Source of the DNA: a bacterium | GTDB lineage: Bacteria > Elusimicrobiota > Elusimicrobia > UBA1565 > UBA9628 | Length of the DNA stretch: 22,430 nucleotides | Reading direction: 5' to 3' | Assembly (NCBI GenBank): GCA_021796015.1 | Contig: JAJYOT010000029.1 | Coordinates: forward strand, 1-22,430 | Part shown: piece by piece, positions 15,092-22,430 of the stretch | Layout of the letters: each line of letters starts with the position of its first letter | Position numbering within the stretch: position 1 is the first letter of the stretch | Made by a program: the position numbers and the translations under genes | The notes under the pieces: model-generated | Databases searched by the model: none | Told to the model about the DNA's origin: nothing | What the model saw: only the letters and a program-made list of their open reading frames with translations

Positions 15092-17727
15092 AAAAGAGAA
15101 ATTAAAGTGTGGGTTATTTTGTCCCAATCTGTCGAAGCGATTCCGCCCTGGGCGAAATCGGGCCTTCCACCGGCCGACCCTGACAAACTCGAGACAAGAT
15201 TTTTTGCGATTTTTGAGGCGTCAAGCCCGCGCGCGATTATGTCTGGGTTTAAAGACAAGACGAAAGAAATTTTTCCATTGGAGGGACAAGCGATGAAGAT
15301 GATGCCGGCTTTCGCTTGGGCCTTTGCTCTGTCGACGATTTCACGCAACATCTTGGGTTCCGCGTCATCAAGTTTTTGAAGATGGAGCGAGATGTCTTTG
15401 ACGGATATGACCTGAATATTTGAATCAATACCCGCAGCTAGTTTTTTAGTTTTTAAATGGTCTAAAATCCTGTGGAGTTCTTTTCCCTGGATACGCAATG
15501 ACGAGATGTCTTGGCTTAGGCCTTTGCCATTGGGCGCTTTTCCACCCAAGGCGATAATTTCCTCCAGAAGTTTTTCCTGGCGGGATTTTAAATCTTCGAT
15601 CAGAGTTTTTTCTTCTTCTTTTTTCTCTTTTTCCCAGGTCTCGGCGGCTAGGCCGGCGACCGCCTCGATGCGGCGAACGCCCGAAGCGGCGGAAGATTCC
15701 TTGATAATTTTAAAAGTCTTAATTTCGGAAGTGTTGGAAACGTGCGTGCCGCCGCAGAGTTCAAGGCTAAAGCGATCGCGCGGGTTTTGCCAGCCTTTGG
15801 GGCCAATGAGTAAAAAGCGGGGTTTGTCTCCGTAGTTTTCTCCAATGAGAATTGTCGCGCCCAACTCTTGAACCTTATCAATAGAATCTTCTTTTGGGCT
15901 GACCGGGTCGGATTTCTTTATTTCGGCATTGACGATAGATTCAATTTTCTCTATTTGTTCCCTGGTCAGAGCCGAGGGATGAGTGAAATCAAAGCGCAGT
16001 TTATCGGGGCCGACATAAGAACCGGCTTGACGGACATGGGTTCCCAAAATTGTTCTCAAGGCAGCATTGAGAAGATGCGTGGCGGTGTGATGCGGAGCGA
16101 TGAGGGCTCTTCGCTTTTGGTTGACGCGGGCAATCAGCGAGCGGCCCTTTTGAAAAGAAGTGGCGTCTGCCGAATCTAAAATATGAACAATTGTAGAACC
16201 TTGCTTTTGTGTGTCGATGACGTGCGCCAGGATATCTCCTTTGTCGTCTAAAAATTCTCCTTGATCGCCCGCTTGGCCTCCGCCTTCCGGATAAAAAGGA
16301 GTTTGATTAAGAACGACAAAACCGCGGTTTTCTCTAAAATCAACGTTGACGATTTTCGCCTCGCAGGTTAGTTCTTCATAACCTAAAAATTGAGTGGGAT
16401 GGTCAAAGTGAGGAATTTCGATATGATTTTCTCCGGAACCTTTCCAGGAAGAGCGCGCGACTTCAACCGATTTCTCAAAGGCGTTTTGAAAGCCCGCTTC
16501 GTCTACTTGAAAACCTTTTTCGGCGCAAATTTCCCTTGTGAGTTCTAACGGAAACCCGAAGGTTTCATAAAGCCTAAAGGCGTCTTCCCCGCGCAGAGTT
16601 TTTCCGCTTTGTTTGGAAAGAATTCCCACTAGCGTACTTTCGCCCACGGCCAAGGTCTCCAAGAATTTTTCTTCCTCGGATTTGAGCGTCATCTGAATCA
16701 AATCCCTGGATTTTTCTACTTCGGGATATACTCCGTTAAAGATGCTTAAAGCGGCTTCGACCAGTTCATGGAGAAAAGGCTTTTGGGCTCCTAAGAGTTT
16801 TCCGTATCTGGAAGCGCGGCGAATGAGGCGTCTGAGTACATATCCGCGTTCGATATTAGAGGGAATAATTCCTTCACTGAGTAAAAACACCGAACCCCGC
16901 AAATGATCGGCGATGACGCGAAAGGATGTCTCGGTTCGGGGCGTTTCGCGAAAATCCCGGTTTAAGAGAGACGATGCTTTCTCAATAATGGGGAGGAATA
17001 AATCGGTATCAAAAGGAGAAAGTTTGCCTTGGGAGGCAAACAATAGACGTTCAAGCCCCATTCCGGTATCAATGTTCTTTCGCGGAAGAGGGCTTAGACT
17101 TCCGTCTTCTTTGCGGTCAAATTGGGTGAAGACCAAGTTCCAAACCTCGAGATATCGGTCGCAGTCACATCCCACCGAACAACTGGGTTTTCCACAGGAA
17201 AATTCTGGACCCCGATCGAAATAAATTTCAGAGCAAGGGCCGCAAGGACCGGTCGGTCCCATAGTCCAGAAGTTGGTCTCTTCGCCAAGGCGGACCGGTT
17301 TGTTGGGAACATTGAGGGATTTCCAAATTTTTTCGGCCTCGGCATCATCTTTGAAAATGGTGGGATACAAACGCCGAGGGTCAAAGCTCGCTTTTTGGGT
17401 CAGAAATTCCCAGGCCCATTTAATCGCGTCTTCTTTAAAGTAATCTCCAAAAGAAAAATTTCCCAGCATTTCAAAAAAGGTTAAGTGTCTGACGGTGAGC
17501 CCGACGTTTCCAATATCGGTTGTGCGAAAACACTTTTGACAACTGGCCGCTCTGGCAAGCCCCGAGGCAAGTCCTAAAAAGTAGGGCTTAAACGGCACCA
17601 TTCCGGCCGAGGTAAACATCAGGCTTTGATCGCCTTGCGGGACAAGCGGAGACGAGGGGGTTATGCGGTGTTTTCGCTTTTCAAAAAAAGACAAAAATTC
17701 TTGACGGAGAATAGAGCTTTGATTCAT
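15088..17727 (-). CDS. alaS: Alanyl-tRNA synthetase
   Basis: AlaS (879 residues) charges tRNA-Ala and hydrolyses mischarged Ser- and Gly-tRNA-Ala. The class II catalytic core occupies roughly residues 1-240 (FTSAGMVPFKPYFLG, TVRHLTFFEMLGNFSFGDYFK, NFWTMGPTGPCGPCSE). The editing domain carries HHTATHLLNAALR (His pair near residue 545) and CGGTHVSNTSEI (near 657), so its zinc site is intact. The C-terminal DHHA1-type domain ends with GGRPDFAQGG near residue 858. The length is normal. The frame is open to 17850, but that extension is only a translation of the tRNA gene, and ATG 17727, followed by NQSSILRQEFLSFF, is the family's start. It lies 18 bases after the tRNA-Leu gene and has no Shine-Dalgarno, so a tRNA-processed, nearly leaderless mRNA is likely. 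Confidence 0.97.
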   Translation of the reverse strand: MNQSSILRQEFLSFFEKRKHRITPSSPLVPQGDQSLMFTSAGMVPFKPYFLGLASGLARAASCQKCFRTTDIGNVGLTVRHLTFFEMLGNFSFGDYFKEDAIKWAWEFLTQKASFDPRRLYPTIFKDDAEAEKIWKSLNVPNKPVRLGEETNFWTMGPTGPCGPCSEIYFDRGPEFSCGKPSCSVGCDCDRYLEVWNLVFTQFDRKEDGSLSPLPRKNIDTGMGLERLLFASQGKLSPFDTDLFLPIIEKASSLLNRDFRETPRTETSFRVIADHLRGSVFLLSEGIIPSNIERGYVLRRLIRRASRYGKLLGAQKPFLHELVEAALSIFNGVYPEVEKSRDLIQMTLKSEEEKFLETLAVGESTLVGILSKQSGKTLRGEDAFRLYETFGFPLELTREICAEKGFQVDEAGFQNAFEKSVEVARSSWKGSGENHIEIPHFDHPTQFLGYEELTCEAKIVNVDFRENRGFVVLNQTPFYPEGGGQAGDQGEFLDDKGDILAHVIDTQKQGSTIVHILDSADATSFQKGRSLIARVNQKRRALIAPHHTATHLLNAALRTILGTHVRQAGSYVGPDKLRFDFTHPSALTREQIEKIESIVNAEIKKSDPVSPKEDSIDKVQELGATILIGENYGDKPRFLLIGPKGWQNPRDRFSLELCGGTHVSNTSEIKTFKIIKESSAASGVRRIEAVAGLAAETWEKEKKEEEKTLIEDLKSRQEKLLEEIIALGGKAPNGKGLSQDISSLRIQGKELHRILDHLKTKKLAAGIDSNIQVISVKDISLHLQKLDDAEPKMLREIVDRAKAQAKAGIIFIACPSNGKISFVLSLNPDIIARGLDASKIAKNLVSSLSGSAGGRPDFAQGGIASTDWDKITHTLISLL

Positions 17728-17745
17728 TGATGATGGTAAAAAATT

Positions 17746-17830
17746 TGCCGGCGGAGGGAGTCGAACCCACACGGTGCGAGGCACCGAGCGATTTTGAGTC
17801 GCTTGCGTCTGCCAGTTCCGCCACGCCGGC
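17746..17830 (-). tRNA. tRNA-Leu (anticodon CAA, reads UUG)
   Basis: This 85-nt class II tRNA has a seven-pair acceptor stem (GCCGGCG with CGCCGGC), a D arm GCGGAACTGGCAGACGC, and an anticodon stem AGCGA/TCGCT. The anticodon loop is CTCAAAA, with the anticodon at 17794-17796 on the plus strand. The six-pair long variable arm is CGGTGC-CTC-GCACCG, and the T arm has the TTCGACT loop. The discriminator base is A, and CCA is not encoded. The T stem has one T-T mismatch at its second pair. The long variable arm, discriminator A and CAA anticodon all agree on leucine. Confidence 0.95.
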
Positions 17831-17832
17831 GT

Positions 17833-17868
17833 GTAAGCTATTTTACTCATTTACGACGAACCTGTCCA
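17833..17868 (-). promoter_or_regulatory. Sigma70-type promoter for tRNA-Leu and alaS
   Basis: On the minus strand, TGGACA (17863-17868) and TAAAAT (17840-17845) are 17 bases apart, each one mismatch from consensus. Transcription would begin near 17833, three bases before the mature tRNA 5' end. The promoter sits in the 41-base gap after the TPR gene and separates this transcript from the pfkA-TPR operon. Confidence 0.7.
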
Positions 17869-17871
17869 AGA

Positions 17872-18834
17872 TTATATTTTAGACCGAGGTTCGGGGAGAG
17901 AACGAAGTAAGGCTTGGGCGGCTTTATAGACAAAAGAATGTTTTTGAGAATCGCGAATACGGCCAAGTTCTTTCTTTGCTTTTGATATTTGTCCGCGGCT
18001 TAAAGCGGCTTGAGCTAATACCCAAAAAGCAATGGGGTCCTCGGGAGAAATTTTTTGGACATTTTTTGCCGTTAAAATCGCTTTTTCGATCTGTTTGTCT
18101 TCTAATAACCAAAGGCCTTTAAGGCGCTTCGCCTTGACCCCATATTGACTGTTGAGGCTAGGTGAATCAAGAAGCGAAAGAGCTTGGTCTAAATGGCCTT
18201 CATCGCGCTCAATGAAAACGGTATCCATTTCTGTTTTTGGATCTGGGTTGAGAGATAGAGATTTTTTAGCTGCAACTTCCGCTTCCGAGAATTTCCTTAA
18301 CTGCATCAAAACTTCCGCATAGTGGCGCCAGATGTCGGCGTTTTCAGGAACGGATTTAAGGGTTTCTTGGTAATGATGGGCGCTTCGTTTTAAAAATCCA
18401 AGATGAGCGTCAATTTCCGCGAGGCCTAAATGAGCTTCGGCGTTGTTCGGGTGAGTGCGAAGTATTTTCTCAAATAATGGTTCGGCGTTAGTCTCAAGTC
18501 CGGCCCGGTGAAGGAGAAGCGCCAAGGACGCGGCTAGACGCAAGTCCTTGGGGAAAAGCTTGACCCCTAATTCGTAAAACCCAAGCGCTCTTCCAAGGTG
18601 GTCGGTATATTCGTAGCTTTGACCGAGGTAGAAATAGGCCCTAGAGAGGTTTTTCCCGCGGTAATACTGAAACTGGTCATGGCCCAAATCGTTGATGACT
18701 TCTTTATATCTGCCCTCCTTGAATAATTCTTTTTCTTTTGCCAGAGGGTCCTTTCGGGCCGAGAAAAAATTCCAAGAGGCCTCTAAAGAGCAGGAGGGAC
18801 TTAGGAGAAGAAGGGCTAAAAATATTTTTTTCAT
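17872..18834 (-). CDS. Secreted TPR-repeat protein
   Basis: This 320-residue protein has an N-terminal signal peptide (MKKIFLALLLLSPS, cleavage probably near residue 19). The CSL after it does not make a proper lipobox. Tandem tetratricopeptide repeats follow over roughly residues 35-310, with helices such as ARAYFYLGQSYEY-like, ALGFYELGVKLFPKD, AEPLFEKILRTHPNNAEAHL, SAHHYQETLKSVPENADIW and AEVAAKKSLSLNPD. TPR arrays hold protein partners together. The partner here is unknown, but the gene shares ATGA with the upstream patatin gene, and a GGG-containing site (AAGGG) lies six bases before the start. Co-translation suggests that the TPR protein works with the secreted phospholipase or the TolC-family protein in the periplasm. 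A new promoter starts just after its stop, and no terminator hairpin is visible. Confidence 0.85.
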   Translation of the reverse strand: MKKIFLALLLLSPSCSLEASWNFFSARKDPLAKEKELFKEGRYKEVINDLGHDQFQYYRGKNLSRAYFYLGQSYEYTDHLGRALGFYELGVKLFPKDLRLAASLALLLHRAGLETNAEPLFEKILRTHPNNAEAHLGLAEIDAHLGFLKRSAHHYQETLKSVPENADIWRHYAEVLMQLRKFSEAEVAAKKSLSLNPDPKTEMDTVFIERDEGHLDQALSLLDSPSLNSQYGVKAKRLKGLWLLEDKQIEKAILTAKNVQKISPEDPIAFWVLAQAALSRGQISKAKKELGRIRDSQKHSFVYKAAQALLRSLPEPRSKI

Positions 18835-19790
18835 GGATAACCCTTGGCGATGGCGGGCATGGAAAAAAGAATGTAGGATTCTTCCGCTTGATGCAAAAGG
18901 CGATTGGCCATGATCTCTCCTTGGTCTATAATCCAGGGAGTCGGGGTCATGTAGAGAGTTGTTCCACCTGCCGAGGGAACATTTCCCACGGTCGGTTCAA
19001 TTAAGAAATTCGCGGCTTTTTTTTGGGTGTCTAAAATGACCGCTCCCCTAATGTCAATCACTTGTTGCATACTGGAAATTACGTTGTCGGGTCTTGCGCG
19101 CGTAAAGTCATCCTCGGTGACGCTGGCGAGTATCCATTGGGCGCCCAAAAGTTTGGCGGCGTCAACGGGCACATAATCGACGATGGCTCCATCTACAAGA
19201 TAGCGGTGCCGATATTCCACGGGTTTAAAAATGCCGGGAAGATTCATGGAAGCCCTGACCGCCGGGGCGACGCGGCCTTCGCGGAAAATAATAGCTTCTC
19301 CTGAATTGATATCCATCGCGACGCAGGCAAAGGGCTTTTGAAGTTGTTCGAAGCGTTTATCTTTGAGCTCTTTTTTAATAAAACGCTCGAGGTTTTTTGA
19401 GGAGAATAGTTTTTGCGCGAAGAGATACTCTATCAATGTCCAAGGACTAATGTTCGATCCGGTCGAGGCGCCCATTTTAAGGGACAATTTTCTCAGTTCA
19501 TTCGGGGATTTCCCATCGGCATAAAGGGAGCCGATGATGGCGCCCATGGAGGTTCCGGCGACGACGTCAATGGGAAACCCTGATTCCTTTAAGATTGAGA
19601 TGACTCCGATATGGGCTGAAGCTCTGGTTCCGCCGGCGGAAAGAACCAGGCCGACGGTGGGGCGCGCGTTCTTGGGCTTAGCGGATAAATCCTTCCATAG
19701 ATGATCGCGCAAAACAGCGTTGGCTGATAAATCCATTTCCGCATGAACGCGGAGCGGCAAAAAAAGCGCGAAAAAGAGCCAAAGTTTCAC
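18831..19790 (-). CDS. Secreted patatin-like phospholipase
   Basis: This 319-residue protein has a signal peptide (KLWLFFALFLPLRVHA, cleavage near residue 17) and a patatin/RssA-type lipid acyl hydrolase domain. The oxyanion region is LVLSAGGTRASAHIGV (48-63). The nucleophile elbow is GTSMG with S81, and the Asp of the dyad is D200 in YLVDGAIVDYVP. The catalytic dyad is therefore complete. The oxyanion string has S-A-G-G-T-R where G-G-G-A-R-G is typical. Family members cleave acyl chains from phospholipids. A signal peptide means it acts in the periplasm or outer membrane, as in the PlpD/RssA-like secreted group, but there is no beta-barrel here. GTG 19790 shares GTGA with the TolC-family stop, and GAGAG lies about eight bases upstream. 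The next gene, TPR, overlaps by ATGA. Confidence 0.9.
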   Translation of the reverse strand: MKLWLFFALFLPLRVHAEMDLSANAVLRDHLWKDLSAKPKNARPTVGLVLSAGGTRASAHIGVISILKESGFPIDVVAGTSMGAIIGSLYADGKSPNELRKLSLKMGASTGSNISPWTLIEYLFAQKLFSSKNLERFIKKELKDKRFEQLQKPFACVAMDINSGEAIIFREGRVAPAVRASMNLPGIFKPVEYRHRYLVDGAIVDYVPVDAAKLLGAQWILASVTEDDFTRARPDNVISSMQQVIDIRGAVILDTQKKAANFLIEPTVGNVPSAGGTTLYMTPTPWIIDQGEIMANRLLHQAEESYILFSMPAIAKGYP

Positions 19791-21211
19791 TGCGCAATCT
19801 CTCGGCCGACCGCCCGCTCGAGTCTGGCTTTAGCCAAGAGATGCTGCGTGACGGCTTTTAAATAGGCGGTTTGAATTCCTAACAAAGAAGAAAGAGCTCG
19901 AATTTTAAGAAGAGTTTTCCCTGCGTTTTTTGAAGCTTGATTATACAGAGCCTCCATCTTTTCGTATTCGCTGTTGAGAATAGGATATTGCTTTTGCCAG
20001 AACATGAGGTCTGAAAAGGCTTCCCGAACTTCAAGACGCACCTGATCCTGGAGTTCCGCGCGGCTGATGTCTCCTTGTCTTTGTTGTGCGCGCTTTTTTG
20101 TCAGTTCGCTCCAGTAGTCATAAGCAAAAGGGAGTTTAAGTCCCAAGGTCGCGTCCCAGTTGTTTTTATTAACTGGAAAATCTTGCGTCATCAGATCATA
20201 GTCCCCAGAAATAAAAACCGTCGGAGTGCGGCGCGATTGGGCCAGGTTGACGGAAATAGCGTCCATTTGAGCTTTATAAGTTTCGGATTGAAGTTCGGGG
20301 CGCAGTTCCAAAGACCATAAGACGGCTTTTTCAATATCGATGGTCACGGGACGCGTTTTAATTTTTCCCACGATTTTAAAGGGTGTGTCCAGTTCGAGAT
20401 TAAGGCTCTTAAGGAATTGAAGACGTTCCAGTCTCAGTTTGTGGGATATTTTGGCGTATTGCGTTTCCGCTTGCGCTAATTGCGTTTGGGCTTCAAGTTT
20501 TCCCCATAAATCCAAATTTCCGTTTTGAAGAAGATTTTTGACTTGAGAGAGATATTCTTGATCTAACTTTTTTTCTTTTTGCGTCAGTAAAAGATGATAA
20601 AAAGAACGCTTAACCGCGAGAATGGCGTTCATCCGCGCCGCTTTATAGCGGCTGTCGGCTTGTTTTTGCGCGGCTTGAGCCAACTTATAAGTGTTGACGC
20701 CTCTTCCGCCTTCATAAAGATTCATGTTCATGTAGGCTCCGCCGAACATGATGGTGTTTAAATTGTTTCCAAACCCCGGATAATTTTTGGGGAATAAAAG
20801 CGCGTTTCCGGCCGCGGGAAGCGCGAAAGGATAGAGAGCGTTATATTTGCTCGCGCTCGCCTGGACCCCGACTTCCGGTAAAAACAGATAGCCCGCTTCC
20901 CGAACCCTTTCGGCCGCGACGATTTTATCTTGTTCGGCGGACAAGACCGTCGCATCGTTGAGAAGAGCGAGCCTTTCCGCGTCTTTAAGTGTGAGAGTTC
21001 TTTCAAGAACTCCGCCGCCGGAGTTTGAAGAATCCGACTCTCCCGCCCCATTATCTGAAAATGTTCCCGGTTGGGTTAGAAAAACCGAGGACCGTTGAAC
21101 CGCAGTGGTGGCCGTCTCATCTTCAGCCGGAAGAAATCTTGAAATTAAGAGAATAGCCAAAATAAACAAAAGAGTTTTGACTAAGTTCCTAAAACTGAGA
21201 GCGGTGCGCAT
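19787..21211 (-). CDS. TolC-family outer membrane efflux protein
   Basis: This 474-residue protein has an N-terminal hydrophobic segment (TLLFILAILLI, residues 13-24) with a likely cleavage near AEDE. A Ser/Gly-rich linker (40-66) follows, and then the paired OEP repeats of the TolC family (about 70-470). The helical stretches carry the usual pattern, for example LTLKDAERLALLND, PEVGVQASASKYN, MNLYEGGRGVNTYKLAQAA in the first half and ELRPELQSETYKAQMDAISVNLAQSRRTPTVFISGDYDL in the second. Such proteins form trimeric channels through the outer membrane for efflux pumps or type I secretion. No inner-membrane pump or adaptor gene is in this window. ATG 21211 directly follows the HAMP-gene TAA with no gap, and no Shine-Dalgarno is visible. 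The stop overlaps patatin by four bases. Confidence 0.9.
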   Translation of the reverse strand: MRTALSFRNLVKTLLFILAILLISRFLPAEDETATTAVQRSSVFLTQPGTFSDNGAGESDSSNSGGGVLERTLTLKDAERLALLNDATVLSAEQDKIVAAERVREAGYLFLPEVGVQASASKYNALYPFALPAAGNALLFPKNYPGFGNNLNTIMFGGAYMNMNLYEGGRGVNTYKLAQAAQKQADSRYKAARMNAILAVKRSFYHLLLTQKEKKLDQEYLSQVKNLLQNGNLDLWGKLEAQTQLAQAETQYAKISHKLRLERLQFLKSLNLELDTPFKIVGKIKTRPVTIDIEKAVLWSLELRPELQSETYKAQMDAISVNLAQSRRTPTVFISGDYDLMTQDFPVNKNNWDATLGLKLPFAYDYWSELTKKRAQQRQGDISRAELQDQVRLEVREAFSDLMFWQKQYPILNSEYEKMEALYNQASKNAGKTLLKIRALSSLLGIQTAYLKAVTQHLLAKARLERAVGREIAQ

Positions 21212-21784
21212 TTAAATTTTAAAAGATTGAGTCAGATGATTTAATTCGATTCTGAGGGCGTCGATATCCTCTTTAATTTCAAGTGGGGGGTTTAGGCTCT
21301 CGACTTTTTTCCCAAGAGTCTCAAGCTTCTCAGATAATCTTTGCGCGAGATTGCGGTCTTTTTGAATGAGGCTCTGGATACTCGACATCATCGCATTAAA
21401 CTCTTCTTGAAGTTCATGAAGCTCATCTCCTGTTCTGAGCGCCACTCGGTGGGTCAAGTCTCCGGAAGCCGCTATTTGAGCGCTTTTTTCAAAACGGTGC
21501 ACCGGGCCGGCGAACCGGTGGGAAATGTAGACCCCGGTCAAGATAATAAGGAACAGATAGAGAAACATTTTGATTCCGAAAATGAGGTAGAGATGTGAAA
21601 TAGAAGTCACGAGTGCCGGGTTTTCTCTGAGGGCCAACTTGGCTACGGTGTAATAGACGTCAAAATCGGCCAAAAGAGCCGCCACTAGAGAAGTAAGAAA
21701 GACGAGAGCGACATATTTAAATTGAAGCGAACGCTTAACGACGATGGTTCGCCGTTGGTATTTAGGGCTAGTTTCTTCCGTCAT
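21212..21784 (-). CDS. Two-pass membrane protein with HAMP domain and no output domain
   Basis: This 190-residue protein has transmembrane helices at about 22-40 and 66-86 and only a short loop (about 25 residues) between them. A HAMP domain follows (about 87-139: HRFAGPVHRFEKSAQ, SGDLTHRVALRTGDELHELQEEFN), and a predicted coiled coil ends the protein (about 140-188). HAMP domains relay signals from membrane sensors to kinases or methyl-accepting modules. Neither is attached here, and the periplasmic loop is too short for a normal sensor domain. It may act through partner proteins or in the membrane itself, as inference. ATG 21784 shares ATGA with the pfkA stop, and tolC starts right after its own stop. 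Small HAMP-only membrane proteins occur widely without known function. Confidence 0.85.
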   Translation of the reverse strand: MTEETSPKYQRRTIVVKRSLQFKYVALVFLTSLVAALLADFDVYYTVAKLALRENPALVTSISHLYLIFGIKMFLYLFLIILTGVYISHRFAGPVHRFEKSAQIAASGDLTHRVALRTGDELHELQEEFNAMMSSIQSLIQKDRNLAQRLSEKLETLGKKVESLNPPLEIKEDIDALRIELNHLTQSFKI

Positions 21785-22430
21785 CGAGTGACAGTCTCTC
21801 TTTTAGCGGATAAGGTTTGCGCAAGTTCAATCCAATCGGTGGAAACTTTCTTGAGGGTTCCGGCGGCCTCTTTAAGAGAGACATCAATGATTTCTGATCC
21901 TCTCATCGCGGCCATGCGGCCAAATTGCCCGGCATGGGTCATTTGCGCGGCTTTGAGCCCAACGCGGGTCGCCAACATGCGGTCAAAGAGGGTTGGCTTT
22001 CCGCCTCGCTGAATGTGCCCAATAACCGAAGCGCGAGTTTCGATTCCCGTTCCTTTTTCAATCATTTTGGCGACTGCGTCGCCGGTGCCCTGTTCCTTGA
22101 GAAGTTCATGGCCGAAGTCATCTTTTTCCGGAGCGCCGATTCCATTGGAGACGGATTTTGGAAATTTGAGAGCTTCGGAGACGACGATGAGAGCGTGTTT
22201 TTTGCGCGCGTAAGCGGTTTTGACTTGTTCGAGCATTTCTTTTTCGTCAAAGGGCTTTTCGGGAATGGCGATATAGTCGGCGCCGGAGGCGATTCCCGTA
22301 AATAAAGCGACCCAACCCGCTTCTCGTCCCATGACTTCAAGGACCATGGCACGGCGATGGCTTTTTCCAGTATCAATCAGCCTTTCGGCGGCGTCTACGG
22401 CGATAGAGGTCGCGGTGTCAAAAGATCGGA
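21781..22430 (-). CDS. pfkA: 6-phosphofructokinase, 5' end missing
   Basis: This is the C-terminal 215 residues of a PfkA-family phosphofructokinase, the committed step of glycolysis. The frame stays open to the window end: the residues before ATG 22347 read FDTATSIAVDAAERLIDTG and match the family, so that ATG is internal. Landmarks are MGREAGWVALFTGIASGAD (fructose 6-phosphate site), IPEKPF, and IGHIQRGGKPTLFDRMLATRVG near the C-terminus, with the His and Arg that bind the sugar phosphate. The residue pair that separates ATP- from PPi-dependent enzymes (the GGDD/GGDG position) lies outside the window, so the phosphate donor cannot be told. It is the first visible gene of a leftward operon and overlaps the HAMP gene by ATGA. 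Confidence 0.95.
   Translation of the reverse strand, partial: RSFDTATSIAVDAAERLIDTGKSHRRAMVLEVMGREAGWVALFTGIASGADYIAIPEKPFDEKEMLEQVKTAYARKKHALIVVSEALKFPKSVSNGIGAPEKDDFGHELLKEQGTGDAVAKMIEKGTGIETRASVIGHIQRGGKPTLFDRMLATRVGLKAAQMTHAGQFGRMAAMRGSEIIDVSLKEAAGTLKKVSTDWIELAQTLSAKRETVTR

Noticed and set aside
15092..15127. ATG 15127 as start of the lipoprotein gene
   Set aside because: It would place 12 polar codons before the signal peptide and overlap alaS by 40 bases. GTG 15091 gives a proper signal and a GTGA overlap.
17728..17850. Open frame extending alaS by 41 codons upstream
   Set aside because: It is a translation of the tRNA-Leu gene (the typical W-R-N-W-Q-T and R-L-P-P-P strings). The alaS family start is at 17727.
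1..22430. Search for CRISPR arrays, insertion sequences, prophage or defence genes
   Set aside because: No repeated spacers, transposase, integrase, terminal repeats or known defence domains are visible; the helicase alone is not enough to call a defence system.

Overview
The window reads as ordinary, tightly packed bacterial chromosome from a Gram-negative (diderm) organism. Two heptosyltransferase-type glycosyltransferases, a TolC-family outer-membrane protein, a probable lipoprotein and a lytic transglycosylase argue for an outer membrane and peptidoglycan. GC is moderate, start codons include TTG and GTG, and many genes lack a clear Shine-Dalgarno. Gene content and order do not match any model organism I know. 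An uncultured phylum such as Elusimicrobiota or Omnitrophota would fit, but that is inference from overall character. I see no mobile element, CRISPR array, prophage or rRNA, and no gene-free stretch over about 100 bases.

Left part (1-6723, + strand): the 3' end of panB, two tandem GT9 glycosyltransferases, a good sigma70-type promoter, a transketolase split into two overlapping genes, a membrane protein with an N-terminal GYF-like domain, a probable terminator, and a secreted lytic transglycosylase.

Middle part (6720-13019, - strand, read right to left): a PTS EIIA-type protein, def, fmt, a membrane-anchored protein with three PASTA repeats, rpe, rpsP, khpA, trmD, rplS, rnhB and yraN. Nearly all genes touch or overlap. 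The order resembles a condensed form of two neighbouring Bacillus subtilis clusters (def-fmt-rsmB-prpC-prkC-rsgA-rpe and rpsP-khpA-rimM-trmD-rplS-rnhB). The kinase part of PrkC, the phosphatase, rsmB, rsgA and rimM are absent. The genes cover translation initiation and maturation of new proteins, ribosomal proteins, tRNA methylation, RNA-primer removal and a pentose-phosphate enzyme.

Right part: a PIF1/RecD-like helicase on + (13116-14435). Then, on - and read right to left from the window edge, come pfkA (5' end missing), a HAMP membrane protein, a TolC-family protein, a secreted patatin-like phospholipase and a TPR protein. These are chained by 4-nt stop/start overlaps. A separate promoter then drives tRNA-Leu(CAA), alaS and a lipoprotein.

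Carbon metabolism recurs: transketolase, ribulose-phosphate epimerase and phosphofructokinase are all here. I found no convincing new defence or mobile system. The points most worth a second look are the kinase-less PASTA protein in the prkC position, a Ser replacing a metal-ligand His in Rpe, the human-type SQM motif in the split transketolase, the tRNA-Leu/alaS transcription unit, and the pfkA-HAMP-TolC-patatin-TPR operon.
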